64,000 bases of DNA, from the NCBI GenBank assembly GCA_902777275.1, contig CACYTI010000011.1:1-64000 (forward strand). The letters run 5' to 3'. The DNA is from an uncultured Ruminococcus sp. Its GTDB lineage: Bacteria; Bacillota; Clostridia; Oscillospirales; Acutalibacteraceae. The notes under the pieces were generated by a model, which saw nothing but the letters and a program-made list of their open reading frames with translations, did not search any database and was not told where the DNA came from. A program made the position numbers and the translations under genes. Each line of letters begins with the position of its first letter. Positions within the stretch are counted from its first letter, which is position 1. Positions 23,462 to 33,093 of the stretch are shown piece after piece.

Positions 23462-24313
23462 TCACCCGTTCCTGACAACCAACTCATCAAGCGAAATAAA
23501 ATCGACAAGATACGACTGTATCCTCGTAGCGTCGCTGATAGTGGCGCTGCCGTCTCCGGTAACGTCGGCAGAGGCAATAGCTGTTTCGTCAAGCTCGATG
23601 TACTGGGCAGCGTAGCGCCGGATCTCGGTTACGTCCTTGACATTTATGATTCCGTCCTTGTTGACGTCGCCGTGGGTTATCGTGTGGAGATTATATGTTT
23701 TGTAATAAACGTAGGTCTTGTCCGCGTTGAAGTCCCAGCGTGAGCTGTTGAGGTTTACGGCTGAGTTATCCCCGAAAAGATGGATGGCATTGTCGTAGCC
23801 CGATGGAACCTCGTCGTTGAATTTCACAACGAAGGTGCCCGCCTCGATGGGGTCGTGGTTGGGATTGGTCTCGGTGTATAGCGCCAACCAACCCTTGCCT
23901 ACGTCGCCATTGAGGTCACTGTAATCTCCGCAGCCCCATTCGGTATACTTATCGACATTCTTTTGCGCGCCGCTTGTCCACCAGTTGTGATTCGCGTCTC
24001 CGCTTGTACCCTTAGCCTTGCGGTTGCAGGTCACTATTTTATAGTAAGCGTAATCGTTGTGCAGAACAATGGTGAATCCGCTTTCGTCCTGTCTTGTAAT
24101 ATCCTTTTCGTCTACGATATAACGCGGGATCTGCTCAAATTCGGGGTCATAGTAGGTCGCCAGCTCGATTATCTTCATAATACCGTCTGCAACTGCCATA
24201 AGTCCGAAAGCTATTGAAACACCCGCGCCGATGTATTCCCACATCCTTGCTTTGTCCGCGTTGGATAAAGCCAAATCATAACCCTCTTCAAATTTGGCAT
24301 GAGCCTCAGGCAC
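23462..24313 (-). pseudogene. Dockerin-bearing C-terminal fragment of a broken surface protein
   Basis: About 283 codons. A hydrophobic segment near the start (IGAGVSIAFGLMAVADGIM) is followed by a strand-rich domain (residues 60-210), then a dockerin (about 215-275) with two calcium loops: GDVNKDGIINVKD and ADVTGDGSATISD. Dockerins bind cohesins to place proteins in cellulosome-like assemblies. There is no convincing start: the first in-frame start codon is a GTG inside coding sequence, and the frame upstream joins the middle fragment by a -1 shift at T_TTA_AAG (24349-24343), giving HLK|ADYEYVNKK. It is therefore the tail of one original gene, not a free-standing protein. Confidence 0.8.
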
Positions 24314-24453
24314 TATTTTTTTGTTAACATATTCGTAGTCGGCTTTAAATGAACGATATTAAAGCCTTTTTCCTCGACCTTTCTTTCATTTGAGCCCGCG
24401 TTTCTGCACGTCGCAAAATATGACACACCTGCTACGTATTTCGTTCCCCCGGT

Positions 24454-25797
24454 TTAGGTCACAGATGGCAGGAAATAAAGGAACTTGCCGTCCTTGGGCA
24501 TTGTGATCGACTTGTTCTCCCTCGGCGCTTCCTTGTTGATGCTTACAAAATATTCGGTGGACAAGTTGCACGCGCTTCCTCCCGCAAAGGTGTTTGCGGG
24601 TTCCCAGCCCTTGGGAGCGTCGCGCGAATTAAGAACGCGTATGGATTGGATAGGTGAACCCAGGCTCTCAAATCTTGTCGTCCAGACCGCTAACTTTGAT
24701 GAAGGGATAACGCCCGCGCATCCGTATGTTCCGCCGCCTATATGAATGTTTCCGCCGCCGTTGCTGCTGCGCCCTCCGACGATACCTCCGCCCTTAAATG
24801 CGACGCAGGAACTTCTGTCGGGGCAGGTGTCAACAATATCGAGTACGGCTCCGCCGTTGATCTTGATCACCTCGCCGTCGTCCTGAAAGCCATCTATATT
24901 TCTTCGGATAATATAACCGCCGAGGTCGATTTTGACCTTTTTGTTATCCTGTAAAATAAGCCTGCTGTCAAGCAGCCACGGACTTGTAAGCTGTATAAGA
25001 CCGATTTTGTTCGAGCTCTGAGCCGCGTTCCACGCGCTTCTTACGCTGTCGTAGTTTTTCCATTCGTAGTTTCCGTCGTTGTCGGCAACCGCCACGCGCG
25101 CATAGCCCGTCTCGCTGAAATAGTAATACATATTGTCTGAGCTGCTGAAAGGATAAGAGTTTGACTTCTTCTCCTGATTTAGAATGCTTTTCCCGTTCAT
25201 CGAAGCTTCTAACTTTACAGTGTAATCCCTAAAGGTAGATCCGCCGCCGAAGTCAGGCTTCAGAATAAACATTGTGGGAATATTTTGTCCGAGGTTATAG
25301 GTATAGGATACCGATTCATTTTCGTCGTCAACATTATATCTGCTTATCGACCATTCCCTATAGGTTTTTCCCAAGCTGTCGCGCAGCTCCGAGGAAATAG
25401 TTCCGCTGTTCCAGCCGCCCGCGTCGTCGGTACAGGTAAGCTTTATCGTCAGCCGGTTGGACGCGCCTTCATCCGCTAAATTCAGGGAATCAATGCCGCC
25501 GTCGGTCACGCCGGAGCCGCTGACCGTCAGTTTTCCGTTTGAGCTGCTTCTCTTTTCGTTGATGGTAAGATCAACGCCGTCTTTGACCAGAACCGTTATA
25601 TTGTCATTATTGAGAGCGCATTTGTTCGCGCAGACAATATTCACTATTACCGCGCTTTTTCCGCAGGCAACGATCGTCGGCGTTCCCTTGTTCGCTTTAA
25701 ACAGCGCGTCGGGCTCGGTTATATTCAGTGTGAACTCGACCGGCTCGGTATTGTTATTATAGAACACAAGAGGATTTTTCATTTCACCGCCGTTCAC
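24454..25797 (-). pseudogene. Middle fragment of the broken surface protein
   Basis: A 447-codon frame. Its apparent start MNGGEMKNPLVFY is internal: in-frame sequence continues upstream (for example DKAAENGSLIVEDGDIF) to the first fragment, joined by a -1 shift at A_AAA_AAA (26022-26016). The content is strand-rich, with repeated patterns of parallel beta-solenoid type (KVKIDLGGYIIRRNI, GGAVLDIVD, GGGIVGGRSSNGGGNIHIGGG). It ends at an in-frame TAA (24456-24454), after which the reading frame continues sensibly (TGGTKYVAGVSYFATCRNAG) for about 35 codons to the next frameshift. The stop looks like a nonsense mutation. Confidence 0.75.
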
Positions 25798-25922
25798 TGC
25801 CGAAATATTGTACGGCTCCTTTGCCGCATGGATAGCCGCGTCGTTATTTTTGTCTATATATGCCTTGCTCGTTGTTCCCGTGGTAAAGCCCTCCGGAGTA
25901 AAGATATCGCCGTCCTCGACGA

Positions 25923-28439
25923 TCAGGCTTCCGTTCTCCGCTGCCTTATCCTCGTTATATCTGACCTTGCCGGCAACGGTTTCAACGCAGGTGATCTTTG
26001 CGGATCTGTCATTGATTTTTTTGCGTCGAGTCCGTCATGCGGAAGCGCGGAATTAAATCCCGCGGCAGCCTGACCGCTGTTTTTGATTTGGGCTTTGTCA
26101 TCGGTTTTTATGAGATTGACCCTGACGTTTATTATATCATCCGTTCGGATATCGACCATAGGCACATCTTTTGAATAGGTCAAGGTGTTTTTGCCGCTGT
26201 AGAACAAATTGATAACGACATTGTTTTTACCCGTGACGATAACGGGCGAGGATTTTGTAGTCGAGGTAAAGCTCACTGCGCTGAGCAATACGCTGAACTC
26301 CGATTCTGCGGACTTTTTGTCGCCTGTATCTATCAGCAGCAGAGAGTCCTTTGTTAAGCTGCCCTTGAGCGTAAGCAGGGAGCTGTACTTTACAGCCGGC
26401 TCTGTTTTTGCCATATAAGCGGGGTCAAAGCTTCCTTGAACGGAAGCGCCTTCATAGTACCAGTAGAGATTGCGGTGTGTTTGAGTCACGCCCTCGGTAT
26501 TCATAAACACGCTGCCTCCGCTGAGGTTGAAGGTGCCGTCCTCCTTCTTTGTTATGCTTCCGCCGGTGTATGAGTAAAAATCCGCCGGCTCGGTCTTTAC
26601 CGAGCTTGTCACCTTTGACGAATAGGGACCGCAGCTTACCGCCTGCAAATGCGTCGCGCTGTTTTTCATAATCACGTTCGATTTTGAGTCGACCTTAAAA
26701 ACGCTCACGGTGATTTTTATATTGCTCGCCGCGTAAAAAAACCCCGTTCCGTTCGCCTCAAAATCAGAGGTGCCTGAGCCGATAATATTTATCGTTACGG
26801 GTCCGTTGCCCTTGACTATAAAGGGAGATATCCCTTCGGCTGTGGTAAGATTGACATTATCGGCTTCGACGTTGAAGGTATAAGGCTTGCCCGTGAAGTT
26901 TGAAAAAACCATAACGGGCTTGCCGCGATCAGCCGAGCCGGTCAGACGGTACGAGCCGGTATACTCGGTCATTTCAGACAGCTTATTTATATAAACGTTT
27001 CCGACTTCCCAGTGACCCCTATAAGCTTTTTCGGGAGCGGTTTTGTTATTTGTGGTGTCAATAAAAAATGTTTTTCCAAACAAGTTCTTTATTGGCACAG
27101 CCTCGGTCAGATACTTGCCCATAGGCTTGTCCGGAGCCTTGTTGATGGAGATTTTAACGTCGGTTCCCGTTCTGCCATTGCCGTCCGTATTTCTGAAACC
27201 GACCAGTGCGGCTGAATCAATCGCTTTGATCTGCTCGTCATTGAGTGTCACCGAATATATTTTTAGAGTGGTGGGCTTGAAGGATTCAATTTTAATCGGT
27301 TTTGCGATCGCGTTTTCGCCCGTGTATTCCATCGGGATAAAGACAGCGTTTTTGAGCGATGCGGTCGAATTGTAGTACAGCTCGGCTCCGCTCCAGCCGA
27401 CTTCGCCGCCCGAGGGCATGGCAAAATAGAGCGTCTTATCATTCTTGACCAACTGAACGCCTTTGGGAGTGGCGACAACCGTTTCGGACTGTTTGGAAAC
27501 GTCCATATAACCTGCCACGCCTTCATTCCAGTGAAGCATATCCTTTGTCACGTCGTCATAATTGTATTCAGCGACCGCGATAGCTCCTCCGTCCTGATAA
27601 ACCGTTTCCTCGCCGCTGTACTCGCTTCTGAGAGAAAGCGAAGAGTTGCAGTCATACTTTATAAAAGCAAATGAAACGTTTGTATTGCCGTTTATTTTGA
27701 AGGGAGCAAAATTGTACCCGGTCATTTTGCAGGCGCCCTTATAGATCACATTGAGGTTTATCTGTGCGTTGCCCTGTACGATAGCGCAGGTACACCACGT
27801 TGACGCTTCAATGTCGGCGTTATCAAGGAAAAGCGTGATAGTCTTTAAAGAATTGCTTGTGTTGTATATCCTGAGCGGAGTGTTATTCCTGACAGTTCCG
27901 GCTATTGTAAGAGTTCCGTTTGTTTTTTGATCGGGTGTTTTGCCGGAGATATCCCTAAAATCCATACCTGACGAGTAGTACGCGTCCTGAGTTACGGTTA
28001 TGTTTTTGTTTGAAATATCGACATAATCGAGATCGCCCTTTTTCGCTCCGTTATACGGAGTCAGTTTGAACTCGACGTCCTGCTGTGGGCTTATCCTATC
28101 CTGTTTCTCGTCGGGAGGAGCGATATCGGAATCGGCTGTCAATGAATTTGACAGCGCCGCCGTTAATAACGGGATCGCAAGAATTATCAAAAGATTTTTT
28201 ATTCCCTTGCCCGTCTTGCTTTTTCCGTCCTCTGCCTTACCGCTGTCAGAGGTTTCTGAGCCGTCCTTTTCAATTTTGCTGACTTTTTCGGATTTCATCG
28301 GCGCTTCACTTTTTTTGCCGCTATCGTCATCTTTTCCTGTTATGCTATCCGCAGGCTCTCCCGCTGCGGTCTTGGCGAGCTTAGTAAGGTATCAGCCTTT
28401 CCTCTATTTATTTGTATAACCTGATGAAAAATCTGACAT
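25923..28439 (-). pseudogene. N-terminal fragment of the broken surface protein
   Basis: The longest clean stretch runs from an ATG at 28298, but the frame continues upstream to ATG 28439 (MSDFSSGYTNK) interrupted by TAG and TGA. After a charged cytoplasmic tail come one membrane helix (NLLIILAIPLLTAALSNSL) and about 700 residues of extracellular strands in three similar blocks (GTLTIAGTVRNNTPLRIYN; SYRLTGSADRGKPVMVFSN; LTLKGSLTKDSLLLIDTG), each followed by ITLFLDNADIE- or INLFYSGKNTL-like strands, reminiscent of Cthe_2159-type beta-helix carbohydrate binders. The last 32 residues (about) are out of frame after an A7 run. Its promoter is intact. Confidence 0.75.
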
Positions 28440-28535
28440 TGCGATTTGCGCACCCGAATTAATCAGTGCTTCCTAAAGATTTTTTAATGATCATTTTTAT
28501 TGATTAACATTTTCCGCTTTTTGTACGTACTTATA

Positions 28536-28564
28536 TTTATAACTAATTTTCATCTTATTGTCAA
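28536..28564 (-). promoter_or_regulatory. Promoter of the dockerin pseudogene
   Basis: Minus strand TTGACA (28564-28559), 17 bp, TATAAA (28541-28536), about 97 bp before the putative original ATG at 28439. The rest of the 540-bp gap to 28840 shows only an inverted repeat GCGCAGCA/TGCTGCGC near 28733-28768, a likely transcription end. Confidence 0.7.
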
Positions 28565-28839
28565 TTTATATCTAATTGTTATGCACAAGTTGTTCTGCGT
28601 TTTAGATAGATTCAAACCGTTTCATGGACAATATTTAGAAGCAAGCACCGCTGTCGTCCGTCTTTAAAAGCGTTCTTCCTTCAATCTGTACGTCCGCTGT
28701 GGAACAGATAGGTTTCGCGTAAAATAGCAGAGCGCAGCAGTACAGACTCAAAGCCTATATTGCTGCGCTTATTTACCGGTAAAAGCTTTTTAGTTTTCCT
28801 AATTGCTGAATAAATTTGGTATTATTACGGACCAAAAAA

Positions 28840-30225
28840 TCATCCTCTGAGCTGCGCGTCGATTCTTTCCGCAACATATACACCGCTTGCAGACGCGTGC
28901 GACAGCGAGTGAGTGATACCGCTTCCGTCGCCGATGATATACAGACCCTTTAGCTTTGTTTCGAGATTACTGTCAACCTCCGCCTCCATATTATAGAACT
29001 TGACCTCAACGCCGTACAGGAGAGTGTCGTCGTTCGCAGTGCCGGGGGCGATTTTGTCAAGCGCGTAAATCATTTCGATTATGCCGTCGAGGATCCTCTT
29101 CGGTAGCACCAGGCTGAGGTCGCCGGGCGTCGCTGAAAGCGTGGGAACGGTGAAGCTCTCGGAAATTCTGTCGGGCGTGCTGCGTCTGCCGCGGATCAAG
29201 TCTCCGAAGCGCTGAACGATAACACCGCCTCCGAGCATATTGCTCAGCCGCGCTATGCTCTCGCCGTAGCCGTTGGAATCCTTGAACGGCTCCGAAAAGT
29301 GCTTTGCGACAAGCAGCGCGAAATTGGTGTTGCCCGTCTGCTTTTCGGGATCCTCATAGCTGTGACCGTTCACGGTGACGATTCCCTTTGTGTTTTCGGT
29401 GACGACAGCGCCTTTCGGGTTCATGCAGAAGGTGCGGACGCGGTCGCCGTATTCCTTGGTGCGGTAGACTATTTTGCTCTCGTAAAGCTCATCGGTAAGG
29501 TGAGAAAATATTTCGGCGGGAAGCTCAACGCGCACGCCGATATCTACGCGGTTTGACTTGGTTTTGACCCCGATCTCACGGCACACATACTCCATCCACT
29601 TGCTTCCGCTTCTGCCCACTGAAATAACGCACCTGCCGCAGGAGTAGGTTTTCCCCTTTGACTTAACCGTGTATTTTTCTTCGGAAGCCGTAACCTTGTC
29701 CACGGGAGAGTCAAAATAAAAATCGGCTTTATGCTTCAGGTGATCAAATATGTTTTCAAGAACGATGTAGTTTATATCGGTGCCCAAATGCCGTACCGAG
29801 GCGTCGAGCAAATGCAAATCGTTTTGCAGGCAGAGCTTTTTGATCCGCGTACCTGCCGTGGTATACAAATGCGAATCCTGCCCGCCGAACTTCATGTTTA
29901 TATCGTCCACGTAGTACATAAGCTTTAGAGCTTTTTCGCGCCCGATATACTCATAAAGCGTTCCGCCGAAGTCGTTGGTGATGTTGTATTTTCCGTCGGA
30001 AAACGCTCCCGCGCCGCCGAATCCGCTCATTATCGAGCAAATTTTGCAGCCGACGCACGATTTCACCTTTACGCCGTCAATAGGACAGTGACGCTTGCTC
30101 AGCTCATGTCCCTCCTCGAACACGGCGATTTTCAGCCCGGGCTGCCTTTTGCTAAGCTCATATGCGGTGAAAATTCCTCCGGGTCCCGCTCCTATAATAA
30201 TTACATCATAATCCGTGTTTTTCAT
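28840..30225 (-). CDS. FAD-dependent dehydrogenase, COG2509-like
   Basis: A 461-residue flavoprotein. The N terminus carries the dinucleotide-binding motif GAGPGGIFTAYELSKR (12-27) and an acidic end to strand 2 (VFEEG). A cysteine cluster CVGCKICSIMSGFGGAGAFSDGK follows, typical of the uncharacterised FAD dehydrogenases of COG2509, and the C-terminal GLYIIGDGSGITHSLSHASASG closes the FAD site. The cysteine set could bind metal or act in redox, but this is not established. It is a single gene on the minus strand, 400 bp from mgtE, with AGGAAAC before the ATG. The substrate is unknown. Confidence 0.8.
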   Translation of the reverse strand: MKNTDYDVIIIGAGPGGIFTAYELSKRQPGLKIAVFEEGHELSKRHCPIDGVKVKSCVGCKICSIMSGFGGAGAFSDGKYNITNDFGGTLYEYIGREKALKLMYYVDDINMKFGGQDSHLYTTAGTRIKKLCLQNDLHLLDASVRHLGTDINYIVLENIFDHLKHKADFYFDSPVDKVTASEEKYTVKSKGKTYSCGRCVISVGRSGSKWMEYVCREIGVKTKSNRVDIGVRVELPAEIFSHLTDELYESKIVYRTKEYGDRVRTFCMNPKGAVVTENTKGIVTVNGHSYEDPEKQTGNTNFALLVAKHFSEPFKDSNGYGESIARLSNMLGGGVIVQRFGDLIRGRRSTPDRISESFTVPTLSATPGDLSLVLPKRILDGIIEMIYALDKIAPGTANDDTLLYGVEVKFYNMEAEVDSNLETKLKGLYIIGDGSGITHSLSHASASGVYVAERIDAQLRG

Positions 30226-30307
30226 TTAAGTTTCCTCCGAACAGTTTCGGTTTCATTGTAACACGGCGTCACCTCAAAATCAAGCGAAAACCTGTATTTA
30301 TAAATAA

Positions 30308-30336
30308 TTGACAGACAAATGCAATTATGATATACT
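30308..30336 (+). promoter_or_regulatory. Promoter of mgtE
   Basis: TTGACA (30308-30313), 17 bp, TATACT (30331-30336), leaving a leader of about 280 nt before the mgtE ATG. Confidence 0.75.
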
Positions 30337-30367
30337 ATATTCGGAAAAAATCTGTGAGGTGAAAAAT

Positions 30368-30466
30368 GTGACAAACGGCGACAGTTACGGGGGGACCGTA
30401 GGGCGCAAACGGAATATCGGAGCGTGCGTAAGCGGGCAAACATTTGCCGTGCGTTGCGTTTTATAG
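30368..30466 (+). CDS. Possible 32-codon leader peptide of mgtE
   Basis: GTG start at 30368 with GAGGTG 6 nt upstream, a frame of 32 codons ending in TAG 20 bp before a terminator-like hairpin. The peptide begins VTNGDSYGGTVGRKRN and ends TFAVRCVL; it is basic. Position between promoter and terminator fits an attenuation leader, but the frame may be chance, since no family comparison is possible here. Confidence 0.3.
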   Translation: MTNGDSYGGTVGRKRNIGACVSGQTFAVRCVL

Positions 30467-30486
30467 TTCTGAGTCTTTTATTATTC

Positions 30487-30530
30487 CTGTATGCCCTTGT
30501 ATGACCCGTTCGTACAGGGTTATTTTTATT
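30487..30530 (+). terminator. Terminator-like hairpin inside the mgtE leader
   Basis: CCCTTGTA pairs with TACAGGG (one bulged T), followed by TTATTTTTATTTC. It lies 90 bp before the mgtE ATG, so readthrough must be controlled for mgtE expression. Confidence 0.55.
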
Positions 30531-30620
30531 TCGGGAAGCTTTTTCATTCTGGCGTCAAAGAGAAATGAAAAACGTTTCCAAATTTCGGCGCAGTCGGCGC
30601 CGTAACAGGAGGGACAGCAA

Positions 30621-32054
30621 ATGACTGAGGAAATTACAAAAAAAATCGAAAAAGAGTCTGCGGCGGTCAGACCCGATTATGAAAGTGAGATCATTCAGAT
30701 AATCCGCGGCAACGATTCCCCAAAGGCAGCCCAACGGCGATTGGAGAACTACCACGGAAACGACATCGCTCAGGCGATGGAAAACCTGACAGTAAACGAG
30801 CGGAAAAAGCTATACCGCATTTGCCCTGCGGCAATGCTTGGCGAGGTGCTTGAATACGCCGAGGAGGAGGACGCAGCTTCTTACTTTAAAGAGCTTGATG
30901 TAAAAAAAGCGTCAGAAGTTGTGAGCGAGCTTGACTCGGATACCGCTGCCGATATTCTGAGATATGTTGAAAAGGAGCGCAGAGCGCTGATCATAGAGGC
31001 TCTGCCGCCCGATGTTCGCAGAGACGTCCGTTTGCTCGCCTCATTTGACGAGGACGAAATAGGCAGCAAAATGACGACAGACTGCATTGTTATCAGAGAA
31101 ACGCTGACTGTTCCCGAGGCTATGGCGGAGCTTGTTCATCAGGCTGAGGAAAACGACAACATTGCAACCATTTTTGTAGTGGACGAGGATGATGAGTTCT
31201 ATGGAGCCATGGAGCTGCGCGATTTGATCACCGCAAAAAAGACCACATCGCTCGATGATTTGATCCTGACCTCATTCCCGTATGTGTACGCGCATGAGAG
31301 CATTGACGACTGTCTTGAGGAGTTGAAGGACTACTCCGAAGCGTTTATCCCCGTGCTCGACAACAGCAACCGCTTTTTGGGTATCATCACCGCCCAAAGC
31401 GTTATTGAAGTCGTCGATGAAGAAATGGGCGAGGATTACGCAAAGTTAGCGGGCTTGACCGCAGAGGAGGACTTAAAGGAGCCGCTGCTTCAAAGCATGA
31501 AAAAGCGTTTGCCTTGGCTTTTGGCGCTGTTAGGACTCGGCATACTTGTTTCGTCGGTCGTCGGAGTTTTTGAGAGCGTAGTTTCTCAGCTGACGATGAT
31601 CATGGCGTTCCAGTCGCTTATCCTTGACATGGCGGGTAATGTCGGCACGCAGTCTCTTGCTGTGACGATCCGAGTGCTTATGGACGAAAACCTCACCTTC
31701 GGGCAAAAAATGCATTTAGTTGTCAAAGAAAGCCGCGTCGGATTGTTCAACGGCTTGCTTTTAGGCGTGATTTCGGTTATTTTCGTCGGTCTGTATATCA
31801 CGATATTTAAGGGCAGAGAAGTATGGTTTGCCTTTGCGGTTTCCGGCTGTATCGGAGCTTCGCTTGTCATAGCGATGGTGGTTTCGAGCACGATCGGCAC
31901 GCTTATCCCGCTCTTCTTTAAAAAGATAAAGGTTGACCCGGCGGTCGCGTCAGGTCCGCTTATCACAACGGTAAACGACCTTGTCGCAGTTGTTACATAC
32001 TACGGTCTGAGTTGGCTTCTCCTGATAAACTTTTTGAATTTAAGCAACGGATAA
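30621..32054 (+). CDS. mgtE: Magnesium transporter MgtE
   Basis: A 477-residue Mg2+ channel. The N-terminal helical superhelix domain (30-150, with YFKELDVKKASEVVSELDSD) precedes a tandem CBS pair (about 150-270: MTTDCIVIRETLTVPEAM, YVYAHESIDDCLEEL), a plug helix and five transmembrane helices (about 290-470). The pore motif region reads GNVGTQSLAVT, the conserved Mg2+ selectivity signature. The cytoplasmic domains gate the channel by sensing Mg2+. AGGAGGGA precedes the ATG. The gene has its own promoter, a 280-nt leader with a terminator, and a perfect terminator downstream, so it is monocistronic and probably attenuated. Confidence 0.94.
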   Translation: MTEEITKKIEKESAAVRPDYESEIIQIIRGNDSPKAAQRRLENYHGNDIAQAMENLTVNERKKLYRICPAAMLGEVLEYAEEEDAASYFKELDVKKASEVVSELDSDTAADILRYVEKERRALIIEALPPDVRRDVRLLASFDEDEIGSKMTTDCIVIRETLTVPEAMAELVHQAEENDNIATIFVVDEDDEFYGAMELRDLITAKKTTSLDDLILTSFPYVYAHESIDDCLEELKDYSEAFIPVLDNSNRFLGIITAQSVIEVVDEEMGEDYAKLAGLTAEEDLKEPLLQSMKKRLPWLLALLGLGILVSSVVGVFESVVSQLTMIMAFQSLILDMAGNVGTQSLAVTIRVLMDENLTFGQKMHLVVKESRVGLFNGLLLGVISVIFVGLYITIFKGREVWFAFAVSGCIGASLVIAMVVSSTIGTLIPLFFKKIKVDPAVASGPLITTVNDLVAVVTYYGLSWLLLINFLNLSNG

Positions 32055-32124
32055 AGCTCTTTCAAAGAGTTCAGCAAGGGTTGAACTGCTTATCATAAAG
32101 CAAAAACAATTCTATTAAAATTTT

Positions 32125-32157
32125 ACGAGCGTCAAATTTCTGTTTGACGCTCGTTTT
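32125..32157 (+). terminator. Terminator of mgtE
   Basis: ACGAGCGTCAAA (32125-32136) pairs with TTTGACGCTCGT (32143-32154); TTTTT follows. Confidence 0.85.
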
Positions 32158-32185
32158 TACTGGCAATACCGCATTACGGTGTTGC

Positions 32186-32956
32186 CTATATTATTACCGT
32201 ATCACCCGCCGAGATGTAGTTCAGGCGTCGCATATGCGGCTTCATTCCCTCATATTGCTCCGTTCCCGTGCAGTGGCAGGTATAGTAAACAGTGTCGTAC
32301 CCGTCCAGCCTGCGGGCGTAATCCTTCAGCGCACTGTCAACCGGCAGCCTGAAAAAGTGGAAACCGCCTACCAATATATCCGGCTTGAACCACTCGGCAA
32401 TGTTCATGATCCCCTTGTGCGAGCAGCCGCTTATCAGCACGCGCTTTCCGTTTTCTTCTATCAAAAGATACTGCTCATGCCTGAAATCATCCTGAAGCCT
32501 TTCTCCGCTCCGCTCAACGGTTAGCCCCGCCGCGCCCGGAGCGTCGCCGCGTTCCTTTTCGTTGCAGGAGAAAAGCGTCAGCCCCTCCGCTATGAGTGTC
32601 TCGCCGTCGGTCAAAATGAACCGCGGATTCTCCTTTAGTGACACGTCAAGCCCGATATACTTTTCGCCGTTGAAATGAGGCTCAAAAGCATAGCGGCTTA
32701 TGTATACGGGCGCTTTTTTGTTGATTTCAAATAACTTCTTCAAACCGCCGCCGTGGTCGTAATGTCCGTGTGACAGCACGGCAAAATCGACGCGGCTCAA
32801 ATCTATTCCTATCCTTGCCGCGTTTTCGGCGAACAGATTGCTTTTTCCCGTATCGAAAAGAATGGCTCTGCCGGCAACTTCGATAAAAAGACTCAGCCCG
32901 TGCTCAACAGGCAGTCCGTTCCGCGAGGTATTTTCCGTTAAGGCTGTAATTTTCAT
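32186..32956 (-). CDS. Metallo-beta-lactamase-fold hydrolase (COG1237-like)
   Basis: A 256-residue single-domain MBL-fold protein. The metal motif SHGHYDHGG gives His63, His65, Asp67 and His68; FDTGKS at 34-39 is the strand before it; further ligands are His in SGCSHKG and in TCHCTG near the C terminus. The arrangement matches COG1237 (metal-dependent hydrolases of the beta-lactamase superfamily II, annotated near dihydropteroate synthase families); the substrate is unknown. It is convergent with mgtE and sits alone. Confidence 0.82.
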   Translation of the reverse strand: MKITALTENTSRNGLPVEHGLSLFIEVAGRAILFDTGKSNLFAENAARIGIDLSRVDFAVLSHGHYDHGGGLKKLFEINKKAPVYISRYAFEPHFNGEKYIGLDVSLKENPRFILTDGETLIAEGLTLFSCNEKERGDAPGAAGLTVERSGERLQDDFRHEQYLLIEENGKRVLISGCSHKGIMNIAEWFKPDILVGGFHFFRLPVDSALKDYARRLDGYDTVYYTCHCTGTEQYEGMKPHMRRLNYISAGDTVII

Positions 32957-33093
32957 TCTATCGTCCCCTATTTTTCAGGATTTAACAAAATTCCGACAAA
33001 AAATTATTTTTTTTGACAAAACAATAGCTTTTCTTATTGTTTTATGGTAATATAGTATTATGGAAATATGCTTTAACAAGAGAGGTGAGCGCT

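Noticed and set aside
23462-28439. Programmed -1 frameshifting in the dockerin gene
   Set aside because: Both shift sites are proper heptamers, but no stimulatory SD is seen and three in-frame stops cannot be explained by it. Decay is simpler.
30343-30620. M-box (ykoK) magnesium riboswitch upstream of mgtE
   Set aside because: The conserved core of that family is not visible. TPP, FMN, SAM, cobalamin and c-di-GMP signatures also do not match by eye.
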